From: Haloplanus sp. CK5-1
Lineage (GTDB): Archaea; Halobacteriota; Halobacteria; Halobacteriales; Haloferacaceae
NCBI RefSeq assembly: GCF_037201915.1
Contig: NZ_CP147505.1
Span: 1,984,001 to 2,048,000 of the forward strand
Direction of reading: 5' to 3'
DNA: 64,000 bases
Positions 16,898 through 24,796 of this stretch are shown in pieces (position 1 is the first letter of the stretch; the number at the start of each line of letters is the position of its first letter). Made by a program: the position numbers and the translations under genes. The notes under the pieces were generated by a model that was given only the letters and a program-made list of their open reading frames with translations, searched no databases and was not told the DNA's origin.

Positions 16898-17588
16898 GGT
16901 CGCGTTAAGTTAGAGGATGAGGCGGACGAGTTCTGAGTGCTTATGACAGAGTTCGACCGTCTCAACGGATGTATCGAGTAGATCGACTTGTCGTTTGTGG
17001 AGCGAAAGCGGACTCCCGAGTGGGCGATTCAACTGGGCATCCGGTGTCATCTCGCCGGTATGTCAACAAGGGATGCCAGTCAGTTTCTCGATGAGTTGGG
17101 AGTCCAACGCAGTCACGTCGCGGTTCACAACTGGGTGCACAAGGCCGATCTACAGCCGATGTCGACGGTGAGTGCGGATCAACTTGCGGTTGACGAGAAA
17201 GTGATCCGTATCAACGGCGACGACTACTGGCTGTACGGTGCCGTCGATCCCCAAACAAACGAAATCCTGCAGTTCAGGCTGTTTCCAGCGACGACGAAAC
17301 AGACGACGCGATGGTTTCTGACCGAGCTGCATCGGCAATATCGGCTAGATGGCGTCGAATTTCTCGTCGATGACGCCGATTATCTAGTGAACGTCCTCGA
17401 CGAAGACGGGTACCGATTCCAGATGATTTCACACGGGAATCGGAATGCCATCGAACGTGTCTTTTGGGAGATAGAACGACGGACCTCCTCATTTGCAACC
17501 AGTTTCAGCCATGTCGAACCACAGACAGCAGAATCGTGGCTCAAAGCCCTCGCCGTCCGGCACAATTCACGCCAAAGTTAACGCGACC
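16898..17588 (+). mobile_element. IS6-family insertion sequence, copy A (691 bp)
   Basis: Inverted ends GGTCGCGTTAA (16898) and TTAACGCGACC (to 17588). A perfect 8-bp target duplication CCTCTACT lies at 16890-16897 and 17589-17596, the size typical of IS6. It carries one transposase frame with an early stop codon. Confidence 0.93.
16943..17581 (+). pseudogene. IS6-type transposase with an amber codon at position 13
   Basis: The frame begins MTEFDRLNGCIE, then TAG (16979-16981), then IDLSFVERKRTPEWAIQ and an otherwise complete transposase: helix-turn-helix region STRDASQFLDELGVQRSHV, catalytic AVDEKVIRINGDDYW, FLVDDADYL and RNAIERVFWEIERRT. The intact relative at 43741-44376 reads NGCIDRIELGFVEREATP at the same place, so the stop replaces one codon. 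Translation could restart only at an internal codon (for example TTG 16988), losing the N-terminus. Probably inactive. Confidence 0.85.
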
Positions 17589-18186
17589 CCTCTACTCCGG
17601 CCGTGACCACGACACACTCACACCGAACTCATTTGACCACTACGATTTTGAACTCACGGAAGCCGCTGTTCTGGAATATACCGTTGACTCACTAACCGGT
17701 GAACCTCTCAATATCATACTCACAACGCAAGACGAGTTGGAGCGGTTCAATTACCGGGAAGATATTCGTAGACTTGAGAAGGGCTCCGAGTACGGGACGA
17801 CCAAAGCCGAAATTCGCACACGGCTGAATCCGGCACAGTACAGTATTATTGTGGATAACACTGGCAGGCTGGAAGGCACGAATAGCGGCAAGCCGGTGGA
17901 TTTCGAGATCGAATACGAAGTCAGATCATAGGCACTCACAAACTTGATCGCTTGGCGACCCTAAGTTTCCCCATCTTTATTATCTGGACATTACAAGAAA
18001 TCGGCCATGTCCGAAGCTGGCGTTCACTTCGAACTCTACCGCTATCTTGAGAACGCCATCGACGACGAACCGAACCGAGGCAACCGCACATACCAAGCGG
18101 TCGCCCCAGAATTCGGCGATGGAATTCAAGGCTACGCAGATCTTGTCCTCTTCGACTCCACGGACGAACCTGTTCTGGTTATTGAG

Positions 18187-19255
18187 GAGGGTGTCATAGA
18201 ACTCTTCTCACACCGTGATGATTGTGCTTCCCGGATTGTCTCCGCGTTCGTAGTTGGTGATTGCGACGACGAGGCGCAGACACAACGCGAGGAACACCTG
18301 CGCTCGTGCATGGACGCGGCCTCGGGCGTGCGTTCGCCCGAGGCCGCAGCCCTTGACTGATTCGTTGGTTCGTTCGACGCCACTCCGGCGGTTGTACGTC
18401 TCGTCTAGCGTTGATTGCTTCAGCTGAACGTCGTTGCTGTGTTTTTCAATGCGGTCTTCTACCCTGTACTCGATATCTTTCGGGTCGTCGGTGTTTCGTG
18501 GATTGTACGGAGCGACTGGCACGACCCCTGCGGCCAGCAGGTGGTCGTGCCAGTCGAGCGTGTCGTAGGCACTGTCTCCAAGCATCCACATCGGTTTCCC
18601 GACGGCGAGCGCGTCACGCGTGACGCGCATCGCCGTCTCTTCTGGTGCTTGTTTGCTCTCGGTGAACTCGGCTGCAATCGGGATCTTTTGCCCGGTTGAG
18701 ACGATCGTGCAGCCGTAGCCGTAGTAGTACTCGTCATCGGTTGGATCATAGCACTTCGATGCGTCTGGATCGGCGGGCATCGCTCTCACGTCGGTTGAAT
18801 CGATAGAATACGTCAAGTCGAGCAGGCCCCGCAAGGCGGCCTGCTCGACGAGATGGTCGAAGACCCGGTCAACAACGTGCTCAAGATCAGTGAGGAATCG
18901 ATCGACCGCGTCTCTCGACGGCGGTCGATCGAAGCTACAGCTGAGCCAGACAACGGTGTTGTTCAGTTCTCGTGCAACCGGACGGATACCGTAGATGTTC
19001 TTGTAATAGCAATGGAGAAAGCCACGCATCATCTCGGGCGGCTCAAGATCTCGTGTTCGCCCCGTCTCCGCCGGGGCGAACACGTCGAACCCTTCAAGAA
19101 ACTCGAAGGAGAGGTGCTCGAACAACGCCAACGTCTCCGTTTCCACGGCATTGAAGAACGATTCTACCGAAGGATCATCTTGCAGGGTCGCTGAACTCAT
19201 TCCACCTCAGCGTTCACCCTGCTCTTTGGTATGCGAACTGTTCTATGACACCCTC
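18187..19255 (-). mobile_element. IS5-superfamily insertion sequence (1069 bp)
   Basis: Ends GAGGGTGTCATAGAAC and its complement GTTCTATGACACCCTC form the inverted repeat. A 7-bp duplication TATTGAG flanks the element at 18180-18186 and 19256-19262. It encodes one transposase on the minus strand. Related inverted-repeat remnants occur at 41318 and 44669. Confidence 0.9.
18208..19200 (-). CDS. DDE transposase, IS5-like (330 aa)
   Basis: Intact transposase filling the IS that splits the restriction gene. It starts MSSATLQDDPSVESFF. Catalytic acids are seen in YSIDSTDVRAMPADPDASK, WMLGDSAYDTLDWHD and GVERTNESVKGCGLGR, and the C-terminus LCLRLVVAITNYERGDNPG is shared with the frameshifted relic at 44455-44693. 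A tyrosine-rich DEYYYGYGCTIV stretch follows the first Asp. Length and DDE spacing match haloarchaeal IS5-superfamily elements; the exact subgroup is not claimed. Confidence 0.88.
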   Translation of the reverse strand: MSSATLQDDPSVESFFNAVETETLALFEHLSFEFLEGFDVFAPAETGRTRDLEPPEMMRGFLHCYYKNIYGIRPVARELNNTVVWLSCSFDRPPSRDAVDRFLTDLEHVVDRVFDHLVEQAALRGLLDLTYSIDSTDVRAMPADPDASKCYDPTDDEYYYGYGCTIVSTGQKIPIAAEFTESKQAPEETAMRVTRDALAVGKPMWMLGDSAYDTLDWHDHLLAAGVVPVAPYNPRNTDDPKDIEYRVEDRIEKHSNDVQLKQSTLDETYNRRSGVERTNESVKGCGLGRTHARGRVHARAQVFLALCLRLVVAITNYERGDNPGSTIITV

Positions 19256-21032
19256 TATTGAGGCCAAGCGGCCCAGCGGAGATACCGCCCAACGAGAGAT
19301 CGATCCCTACGCCCCGTCCGTGATACGTCAGGCGTTCAACTACGCCGCTGAACTCGGAGCACCCTACTTCGCGACGTATAATGGCGACCGTTTCGTGCTT
19401 TTCCGCACCTTCGAGGAAGGCCGCCAGCTTCTCCAACGGTCGACGAAGTCCTACGTAGTCACGGGCGTCGAGAAATTCGCCGATACGATTCTCGACGAGA
19501 TAGCCCGACTCGAAGCGGACGAGAACAAATGGGACAGTCTTGACGACGCCTTCATTCAGCGTATCCGGAGCCTCCACGAGCTGATCACGCCAGAACTCGA
19601 AGCGGCTCTTGCAGATCGCCTCAGCGACGATGAGTCGTTCCGCGCCTCGTTCGTTTCGTGGGCGAACGCCCAAGGACTCGAATACGATGACGGGGACAGC
19701 GAGGATCGCGAGATGATCCGCGAGAACTTCGCTGAGCAGGCGGCGTATCTTCTGGTGAACAAGATCGTCTTCTACAAGATCCTCGAAAACTCCGACGCCT
19801 ACGGGGACGACATCCGGCCCCTCGCTGTTAGCATCCACCGTGTTCGCGCTGATTTAGAGGAACACTTCGAGGACGTCGTCGACGAGATCGCCTCGCTCGT
19901 AGAGGAAGACACTGAGCCGAACCAGATGATTCGCACCGAAAACTACCGCCTCGTCACGAGAACCCAGCACGCGCTTCGTGACGAACAAAAATGGAGTGTC
20001 TTCTTCAACGCGCCGGCGGTATACTTCGACATCGTCGGACAGGAAGACATCGTTTCCCTTTCGGAAGTTGCCGAGGTCACAAGAGGATTCACCAGCGGAG
20101 CAAACGATTTCTACTACGGACGGATGGAGGAGTGGGAAGAACTGGGCTTAGAGCAGTACACCGAACCCCTTCTGAAAGCCACGGGCCAAGTTGATCGAAT
20201 CCTATTTAATGACGACGTAGCCGACGAGTGGAGCTATTTGGAGATTCATGACCTCGTCAAGGAGGCGCTTAATGACGATGATGAATATCTTGATGTATCT
20301 GAGGCCGACCGAGTCAAAGAGTGGTTAGCGACGAACGGTCACACGGATCTCGCTGAGTACATCGAGTGGGGGGAGGATCAGGGATACCATGATCGACCCA
20401 CTACCTCCGCACGAGACATCTGGTTCGACCTCGGAGGTGCTGAAACAGCTCCAATCATTATGACTGATTTCACTTGGCGCGAACACCGAGTCGTGTGGAA
20501 TAACGTTGGGGCTCTTGGGAGTACACAATTCTACTACGTCGTACCGGACGATGATGTCGATCCGAAGGTTTTGTGTGGCATCCTCAACTCGCGGCTCGTC
20601 TGGTTGATGTCGGAACTCAAGCGCCGGTGGGCAGAGGGACAGGGTATGGCCCGATCCCGGCTGAAGGTCTACGAAACTGAACAGCTCCCCATCCCCGACC
20701 CGCGGGGACTCACAGTTGAAGAGCGAGAGCGCATCGTGGACTGTTTTGAGGCGCTGATGGACCGTGAGGTGGAACTCGGCGAAGACGCGTCTGTCGAGGC
20801 TACTGAGTCCGAACGAGATTCGCTTGATTCCGCGGTCTTGGAGCCCCTCGGAATGTCTGAACGGCTCGACGAAATCAAGGAAGGCGTTGAGCGTATGGTC
20901 GCAATGCGTGAGCAGGCCGCCGGCGAGGATACTAACGTACTCATTGAGCGGCCCGAGGAGACCGAAGTCATCGAACTTGAAGGCGTCTCGGAGGCCCGTG
21001 AGAGCACCACGCTCGGTGATTTCCAATAGCCG

Positions 21033-21998
21033 ATGACTAATCTATTTCTCGTCCCGGTGGGTGGCGACTGGATCGACCGATTCGAGAAGACGGTCGCTTC
21101 ACCGCTGTCGAACTTAGAGGATGCACCCGCCGAGTTACCACAAGAGTCGCCGGTTCGAGTATGGGGTACGACGGTTGGTGAGGACAGCAAGAAGCGGACG
21201 ACGTTCGAATCGATGGAGCCTGACGATCCGATTCTGTTCCTCCACGACGGCGAGTTCATCGCCTCTGGGCGGGTCGGTGAGACATTCGAAGACCCTGATC
21301 TCGGTGCGTGGCTCTGGGATTCACCGCAGAGTCGGTTCATTTACACCGTTGCCGACTACCAAGAGATCGCAGTCCCACGTCGGGAGGTATGGGAGATACT
21401 CGGCTATAGTCCAAACTACCCGCTCTACGGATTTTCGCGGACCTCAGACGACGCCATCAGTACTCTGCTTCAGACGTACAACTCGGTTGAGGAGGCGTTC
21501 CAAGACCTCCGCAGTGGCGAGATCGATGACGGCAGTCCCAGCCCGGACGAACCGACTGAAGATACCGAGGAAGACGAGGGAGAAAGCGAGGAGGTAGTCC
21601 GCGAGCATACGGAGATTCAGTGGTATCTCATACAACTCGGACTGGAACATGGATACGAGGTCTACGTCGCGACCAACGATCAAAACCGAACTTACGAGGG
21701 ACATCGGCTGGGTGAGGATTGCGTCGACAGCCTTTCACTTACTGGACTCGGTTTTGAACTTCTGGTAGTGATCGAGGGCGAACGCCTCGTCGCCCGTGTA
21801 ATCGAGCAGGAGTGCGAGCGCGAGCTGTGCCGGACCACTGCCACCATACCCCCATTCGAACCCCGAGGGACTGTGGTTCACCAGTGCGAGACTCCGCTCT
21901 GGCGTGAGCTGTTCTTGGTCCGATTGGTTCTCGACGATGGCGCGGCCTCTACGACGGTAGCCGACGTAGACAGCGTCGCCGTCATCCGAGACCCGTGA
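21033..21998 (+). pseudogene. EVE/PUA-like plus nuclease-like protein, 3' end replaced
   Basis: The first 235 residues look genuine: MTNLFLVPVGGDWIDRFEKT with an EVE/PUA-like fold pattern (DPILFLHDGEFIASGRVG, about residues 64-81), an acidic linker (170-190), then REHTEIQWYLIQLGLEHGYE and VYVATNDQNRTYEGHRLGE, the start of a domain seen in restriction-associated proteins. After SLSLTGL (about 21740) the frame runs antisense through a real minus-strand gene (DUF6166-like), so the original C-terminus, where that family has its nuclease acids, is lost. The gene begins four bases after the broken restriction gene and was probably its operon partner, for example as a modified-base reader. The frame stays open to 21998 only by chance. 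Confidence 0.65.
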
Positions 21999-22034
21999 CT
22001 GTACGTGCGAGCGTGGGTCGCTGATTCCACTCAT
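21735..22034 (-). CDS. DUF6166-like haloarchaeal protein (99 aa)
   Basis: From ATG 22034: MSGISDPRSHVQSRVSDDGD, then AVYVGYRRRGRAIVENQ and the characteristic block LALVNHSPSGFEWGYGGSGP with AQLALALLLDYTGDEAFAL and HYQKFK at the end. This pattern is known to me from small haloarchaeal plasmid proteins annotated DUF6166. A longer upstream frame lacks conserved features. It overlaps the 3' part of the plus-strand EVE-like frame, and this gene is clearly the real one in the overlap. Function unknown. A 7-bp stem hairpin (22060-22082) lies in the divergent promoter region shared with the Mrr-like gene. Confidence 0.75.
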   Translation of the reverse strand: MSGISDPRSHVQSRVSDDGDAVYVGYRRRGRAIVENQSDQEQLTPERSLALVNHSPSGFEWGYGGSGPAQLALALLLDYTGDEAFALDHYQKFKTESSK

Positions 22035-22152
22035 AGGTCGGTTCGCGGGCGGTTCGATCACCCCCGCACCCCTCTCGGGGGTCAACAAACGGGACGGCGC
22101 AGCGTTCGGCAACGTATTTGGTAGTTGCAACGTACTGTCCACATAGTTGAGG

Positions 22153-23517
22153 ATGGCTGTACTGGACGATCTCTCAGGGTTCGAGTTCGAGGACGTGATG
22201 GAGGACGTGTTCCGCAACCTCGGCTACGAGAACGTCCGCCAGGCCGACCGCACAGCTGACGAAGGTCGCGACGTCATCATGGAGGAGGTCGTCGACGGCA
22301 CGCGGCGCGCGATCATCGTCGAGTGCAAGCACACGGGGACGGTCGGGCGGCCGGTCGTCCAGAAACTCCATTCGGCGATCGCGACGTTCGACTTCGACGG
22401 CCCGAAACGCGGGATGGTCGTCACGACCGGACGGTTCACGAATCCTGCTCAAGAATACGCTAATCGCCTTCAGCAAAACGACGATCCCCATCCAATCGAG
22501 TTGCTCGATGGTGAGGATCTCCGGGAGATTGCCGGCGAGATCGGCCTCGACCTCTACAACGGTCGGATAGAGATTCTCTGCGACGAGACGCTACGTCCCT
22601 ACGACCCGGCCGCCGAGTTCGACACCCCCGTCGCGGAGGCGTTCCGCGACATCAAGAACATTGAGGCCGCCGACCTCCCAGAACCGCATTCGGCGGTGAC
22701 GTTCCGCCCGGTGGTCGCGGTCACTGCCGACACGAAAGCCGTCTTCGAGACGTCGGTGGGCGTCATCCACCGGATCAACGACCGGACCCGATTCGTTGTC
22801 CACGCCGAACGCGGGGAGCCGCAGGTCGTCGACCAGGATGTCGGGACGTTGGTCACGGAGAACCTCCACGCGACGGTCGAACTCGACACCGAGCAGTTCC
22901 GAGAGGTGTTCGACGATGTCGAGGAGAGCCGGTTCGGGCAGACCCAAACGGAGTACAAGGAGTGGGCCGTCGAGCGACTCCAGCAGTATCACACGACAAC
23001 GGTCTCCTACACTGGCGACAACAACGTCACGTATAACAAAACCTGTGAGCCGACCCGCTCGGATATCTCCGTCCAGTCGATCGAACCAGTGTACCTCCCC
23101 GAGGTTCGGCATATAACCGACATCCAGGAGTACACCTACCCCTACGAGTACTACGCGGCAGGCCCGTCAAGAGTGACTGCCGAGGACGGGATCCATCGGT
23201 GCGTCCACTGTGACACGAGCGGCGTCGACGAGACGTACACTTACTGTCCGAACTGCGGGGCGATCGCCTGCGACAGCCACATCGAGACCGAACGGCTCGA
23301 AGGGGAACCGGTCTGTACAGGCTGTGCAGTGACGGCACGGTTCGCACTGAAGACGAAGTACTTCTACGACGAGGAGAATCTCGAGGCGTTCCGGGAGGAG
23401 TATACCGAGATGCCGCTTCACGAGAAGGCGATGGAGAACAAGTGGATGGCCGGGGGGAGCGTGGTCGCGACGCTGCTTCTCGTCGTCGGACTCCTCGTCA
23501 TCGGCGGCATCATCTGA
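22153..23517 (+). CDS. Mrr-type restriction endonuclease with zinc ribbon and membrane anchor
   Basis: The N-terminal 150 residues form an Mrr-like nuclease domain: FEFEDVMEDVFRNLGYENV, DEGRDVIMEEVVDG, AIIVECKHTGTVGRPVVQKL (the E-x-K of the PD-(D/E)xK core) and GMVVTTGRFTNPAQEYA. The middle part has no recognised motif. Near residue 350-400 lies a zinc ribbon CVHCDTSG...YCPNCG...C...CTGC, and the C-terminus has one transmembrane helix (VVATLLLVVGLLVIGGII). The enzyme would cut foreign or modified DNA and may be held at the membrane. ATG 22153 is used; a TTG six bases upstream is also possible. It is intact, in contrast to its damaged neighbours. Confidence 0.85.
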   Translation: MAVLDDLSGFEFEDVMEDVFRNLGYENVRQADRTADEGRDVIMEEVVDGTRRAIIVECKHTGTVGRPVVQKLHSAIATFDFDGPKRGMVVTTGRFTNPAQEYANRLQQNDDPHPIELLDGEDLREIAGEIGLDLYNGRIEILCDETLRPYDPAAEFDTPVAEAFRDIKNIEAADLPEPHSAVTFRPVVAVTADTKAVFETSVGVIHRINDRTRFVVHAERGEPQVVDQDVGTLVTENLHATVELDTEQFREVFDDVEESRFGQTQTEYKEWAVERLQQYHTTTVSYTGDNNVTYNKTCEPTRSDISVQSIEPVYLPEVRHITDIQEYTYPYEYYAAGPSRVTAEDGIHRCVHCDTSGVDETYTYCPNCGAIACDSHIETERLEGEPVCTGCAVTARFALKTKYFYDEENLEAFREEYTEMPLHEKAMENKWMAGGSVVATLLLVVGLLVIGGII

Positions 23518-23530
23518 GCGGGCTCGGTGT

Positions 23531-24103
23531 TCACGCCGGCTCAGCGACCATCTCTTCGAGCGCGTGCTCAAGCGGTCCGTGGAACTGCCAGCTAGCCCGC
23601 TCGAAGGCTTCCTCTGTCGGGCCATCCCAGCGCGGGAACGCGGAGTGACCGCTCACCTTGACGGTCCACTCGGATGGCTCCTCGAACGGATTCCGTGTCG
23701 GAAGTCCGACGATGTAGAGGTATTCCTCGTCGCCGTGAATGCCGTCGGCCGGATTCTCGACGCCGTGCCCGAGCAGGAACAGTGGCTGGTCGAGGTGCTT
23801 CATATTGGTCGGCTCGAGAAGATCCGCTGGCTGCGCTGCATCGATTGTTCTGTCAGGATCACCATCCAGATACAGGTCGATCGTCGAGAGCTTGTCGAGG
23901 AACACGAACGTCGCCGCCGTGTAGGTTGGACCGCGTTCAGCGCGGGTCGCATCGAGCAGTTCCTTTAGTTGGGCGAGATCTCGTAGGACGCTCTCTGGGT
24001 AGCCGTCTGAATGGCGGTACACCTGTGCGACGCGCTCTGCATCATTTGGTTTGTCATCCTGGTCGACTCGTTGTACGAATCGGAGCTGACTTCGTGTCGA
24101 CAT
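23531..24103 (-). CDS. Hypothetical haloarchaeal plasmid-type protein (190 aa)
   Basis: Begins MSTRSQLRFVQRVDQDDKPN. No motif that I can name; it has a mixed alpha/beta composition with AATFVFLDKLSTIDLYLDGD and YLYIVGLPTRNPFEEPSEW in the middle, and no signal peptide or membrane segment. It is convergent with the Mrr-type gene and lies downstream of a GC-rich element and a decayed gene fragment whose intact relative sits in the same order at 32.2-32.7 kb. Composition and codon use fit a real gene. Function unknown. Confidence 0.65.
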   Translation of the reverse strand: MSTRSQLRFVQRVDQDDKPNDAERVAQVYRHSDGYPESVLRDLAQLKELLDATRAERGPTYTAATFVFLDKLSTIDLYLDGDPDRTIDAAQPADLLEPTNMKHLDQPLFLLGHGVENPADGIHGDEEYLYIVGLPTRNPFEEPSEWTVKVSGHSAFPRWDGPTEEAFERASWQFHGPLEHALEEMVAEPA

Positions 24104-24111
24104 CGATTACC

Positions 24112-24150
24112 GCCGGCACGAGTGCGCCGGCACCTATCGCCGGTGCTCTA
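24112..24150. repeat. Conserved GC-rich element, copy 1
   Basis: GCGCCGGCACCTATCGCCGG is shared almost base for base with 32230-32256. In both places it lies just upstream of a minus-strand hypothetical gene and downstream of the same protein family (a decayed fragment here). It includes a short stem (GGCACC/GGTGCT). Could be a shared leader or promoter-proximal element. Confidence 0.5.
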
Positions 24151-24175
24151 ATAAACATACTCAAATGTGTGCTCG

Positions 24176-24322
24176 CTAAACATCGTCTCTGTTCGACTCT
24201 GTGGCCTCCTTGACGGTGATCGTCAGGTTATGGCTCTCGCAATCAGCTTCGAAACCGACGGCGAAGGAATCCACCCCGCGAGCTGCGTGGGAGGTGCGGT
24301 GCTGTTTAGCCAATTCTGTTTT
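24176..24322 (-). pseudogene. 3' fragment of a paralogue of the 140-aa protein at 32286
   Basis: Translating the minus strand gives AKQHRTSHAARGVDSFAV then GFEADCESHNLTITVKEATE before TAG. This aligns with the C-terminus of the intact protein at 32286-32708 (LERHRAYHAAYESDAFAV, DFEADYASGDLTITVERA). Upstream the frame is closed by a TAG within a few codons, so only about 45 codons survive. It is a remnant of an ancestral duplication or of recombination between two plasmid-type segments. Confidence 0.7.
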
Positions 24323-24375
24323 CTAACAGGATCAGGTGATCTATTAAGAGCAGATAGTCGCAGGTGTGAATGAAA

Positions 24376-24795
24376 CTAATCTTCGATTTCGTCGAAGGAG
24401 ATCCCTCTGATACGATATTGATGTTTCCCTTCGATGTCTTTGCGACGAGTTGCCCGTTCTGAGTCGGTAATGATTAGTACTGGACTTGAGCGACCGTCTC
24501 GCCGGGCGTAATTCTTAAGATCTGGAATTGCTGCCGACACGGATGTTTCAACTTCGATTAATGACAAAGGAAACTTCCCGAAGAAATCTGCGCCCAGCAT
24601 CGAGAAATTGCGTATGTCAACAATGAGGTCTGGTGCTCCTGACTGTCCGTCGAAGTGGCGGCGATCCACCGACAAGTCTCCGAGTTTTTCTTCGCAACCG
24701 TTTTTCCGAACCACTAACTCCGCGTCATCGTACTTCTCTTTCAGACATTCGTACGTATCCGCAACGATCTCGTTGTGCTCGTAGGCATCAGTCAT
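24376..24795 (-). CDS. Small PD-(D/E)xK-like protein, fourth gene of the ATPase operon
   Basis: 139 residues starting MTDAYEHNEIVADTYECLKE. The middle reads GAPDLIVDIRNF then FPLSLIEVETSVSAAIPDL and PVLIITDSE, a strand-acid-strand-acid order like that of PD-(D/E)xK nucleases, although the usual Lys is replaced (E-V-E-T). This could be an active nuclease variant or a DNA-binding derivative. It follows the 521-aa gene after one base, so it is translated from the same mRNA as the ATPase and the two helical proteins. Function inferred only from fold pattern and context. Confidence 0.6.
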   Translation of the reverse strand: MTDAYEHNEIVADTYECLKEKYDDAELVVRKNGCEEKLGDLSVDRRHFDGQSGAPDLIVDIRNFSMLGADFFGKFPLSLIEVETSVSAAIPDLKNYARRDGRSSPVLIITDSERATRRKDIEGKHQYRIRGISFDEIED

Positions 24796-24796
24796 G

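Larger units (their letters stand above)
16651..17931 (+). pseudogene. Membrane-anchored protein gene split by an IS6-type element
   Basis: The 5' part (start ATG 16651 or 16678, to 16897) encodes MNAWDWLGIALVIAGALIS with two transmembrane helices and a Ser/Ala-rich linker. The 3' part (17597-17931) encodes SGRDHDTLTPNSFDHYDFEL and a beta-rich domain ending in FEIEYEVRS. Removing the IS and one copy of its 8-bp target duplication joins the halves in one frame (VLY to SGRDHD), giving about 200 residues. The intact protein would have two N-terminal membrane helices and a C-terminal sandwich domain facing away from the linker. Family unknown. The reconstruction itself is read directly from the duplication. 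Confidence 0.85.
18007..21029 (+). pseudogene. Restriction enzyme-like protein gene, split by an IS in its nuclease motif
   Basis: Two pieces, 18007-18186 and 19263-21029, join in frame when the IS at 18187-19255 and one copy of the TATTGAG duplication are removed. The joint reads DLVLFDSTDEPVLVIE then AKRPSGDTAQREIDPY, recreating a PD-(D/E)xK nuclease core (D...ExK) at about residues 48-62. The rest (588 aa) has an AAYLLVNKIVFYKILEN helical block and then jumps to RTENYRLVTRTQHALR, VSLSEVAEVTRGFTSGANDF and a C-terminal specificity-like region ending in PIPDPRG. This order resembles Type IIG/Eco57I-like restriction-modification proteins, but I find no SAM-binding or NPPY motif, so the methylase core seems deleted near 19880-19930. 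The right piece could still start at ATG 19245 inside the IS end. Confidence 0.75.
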
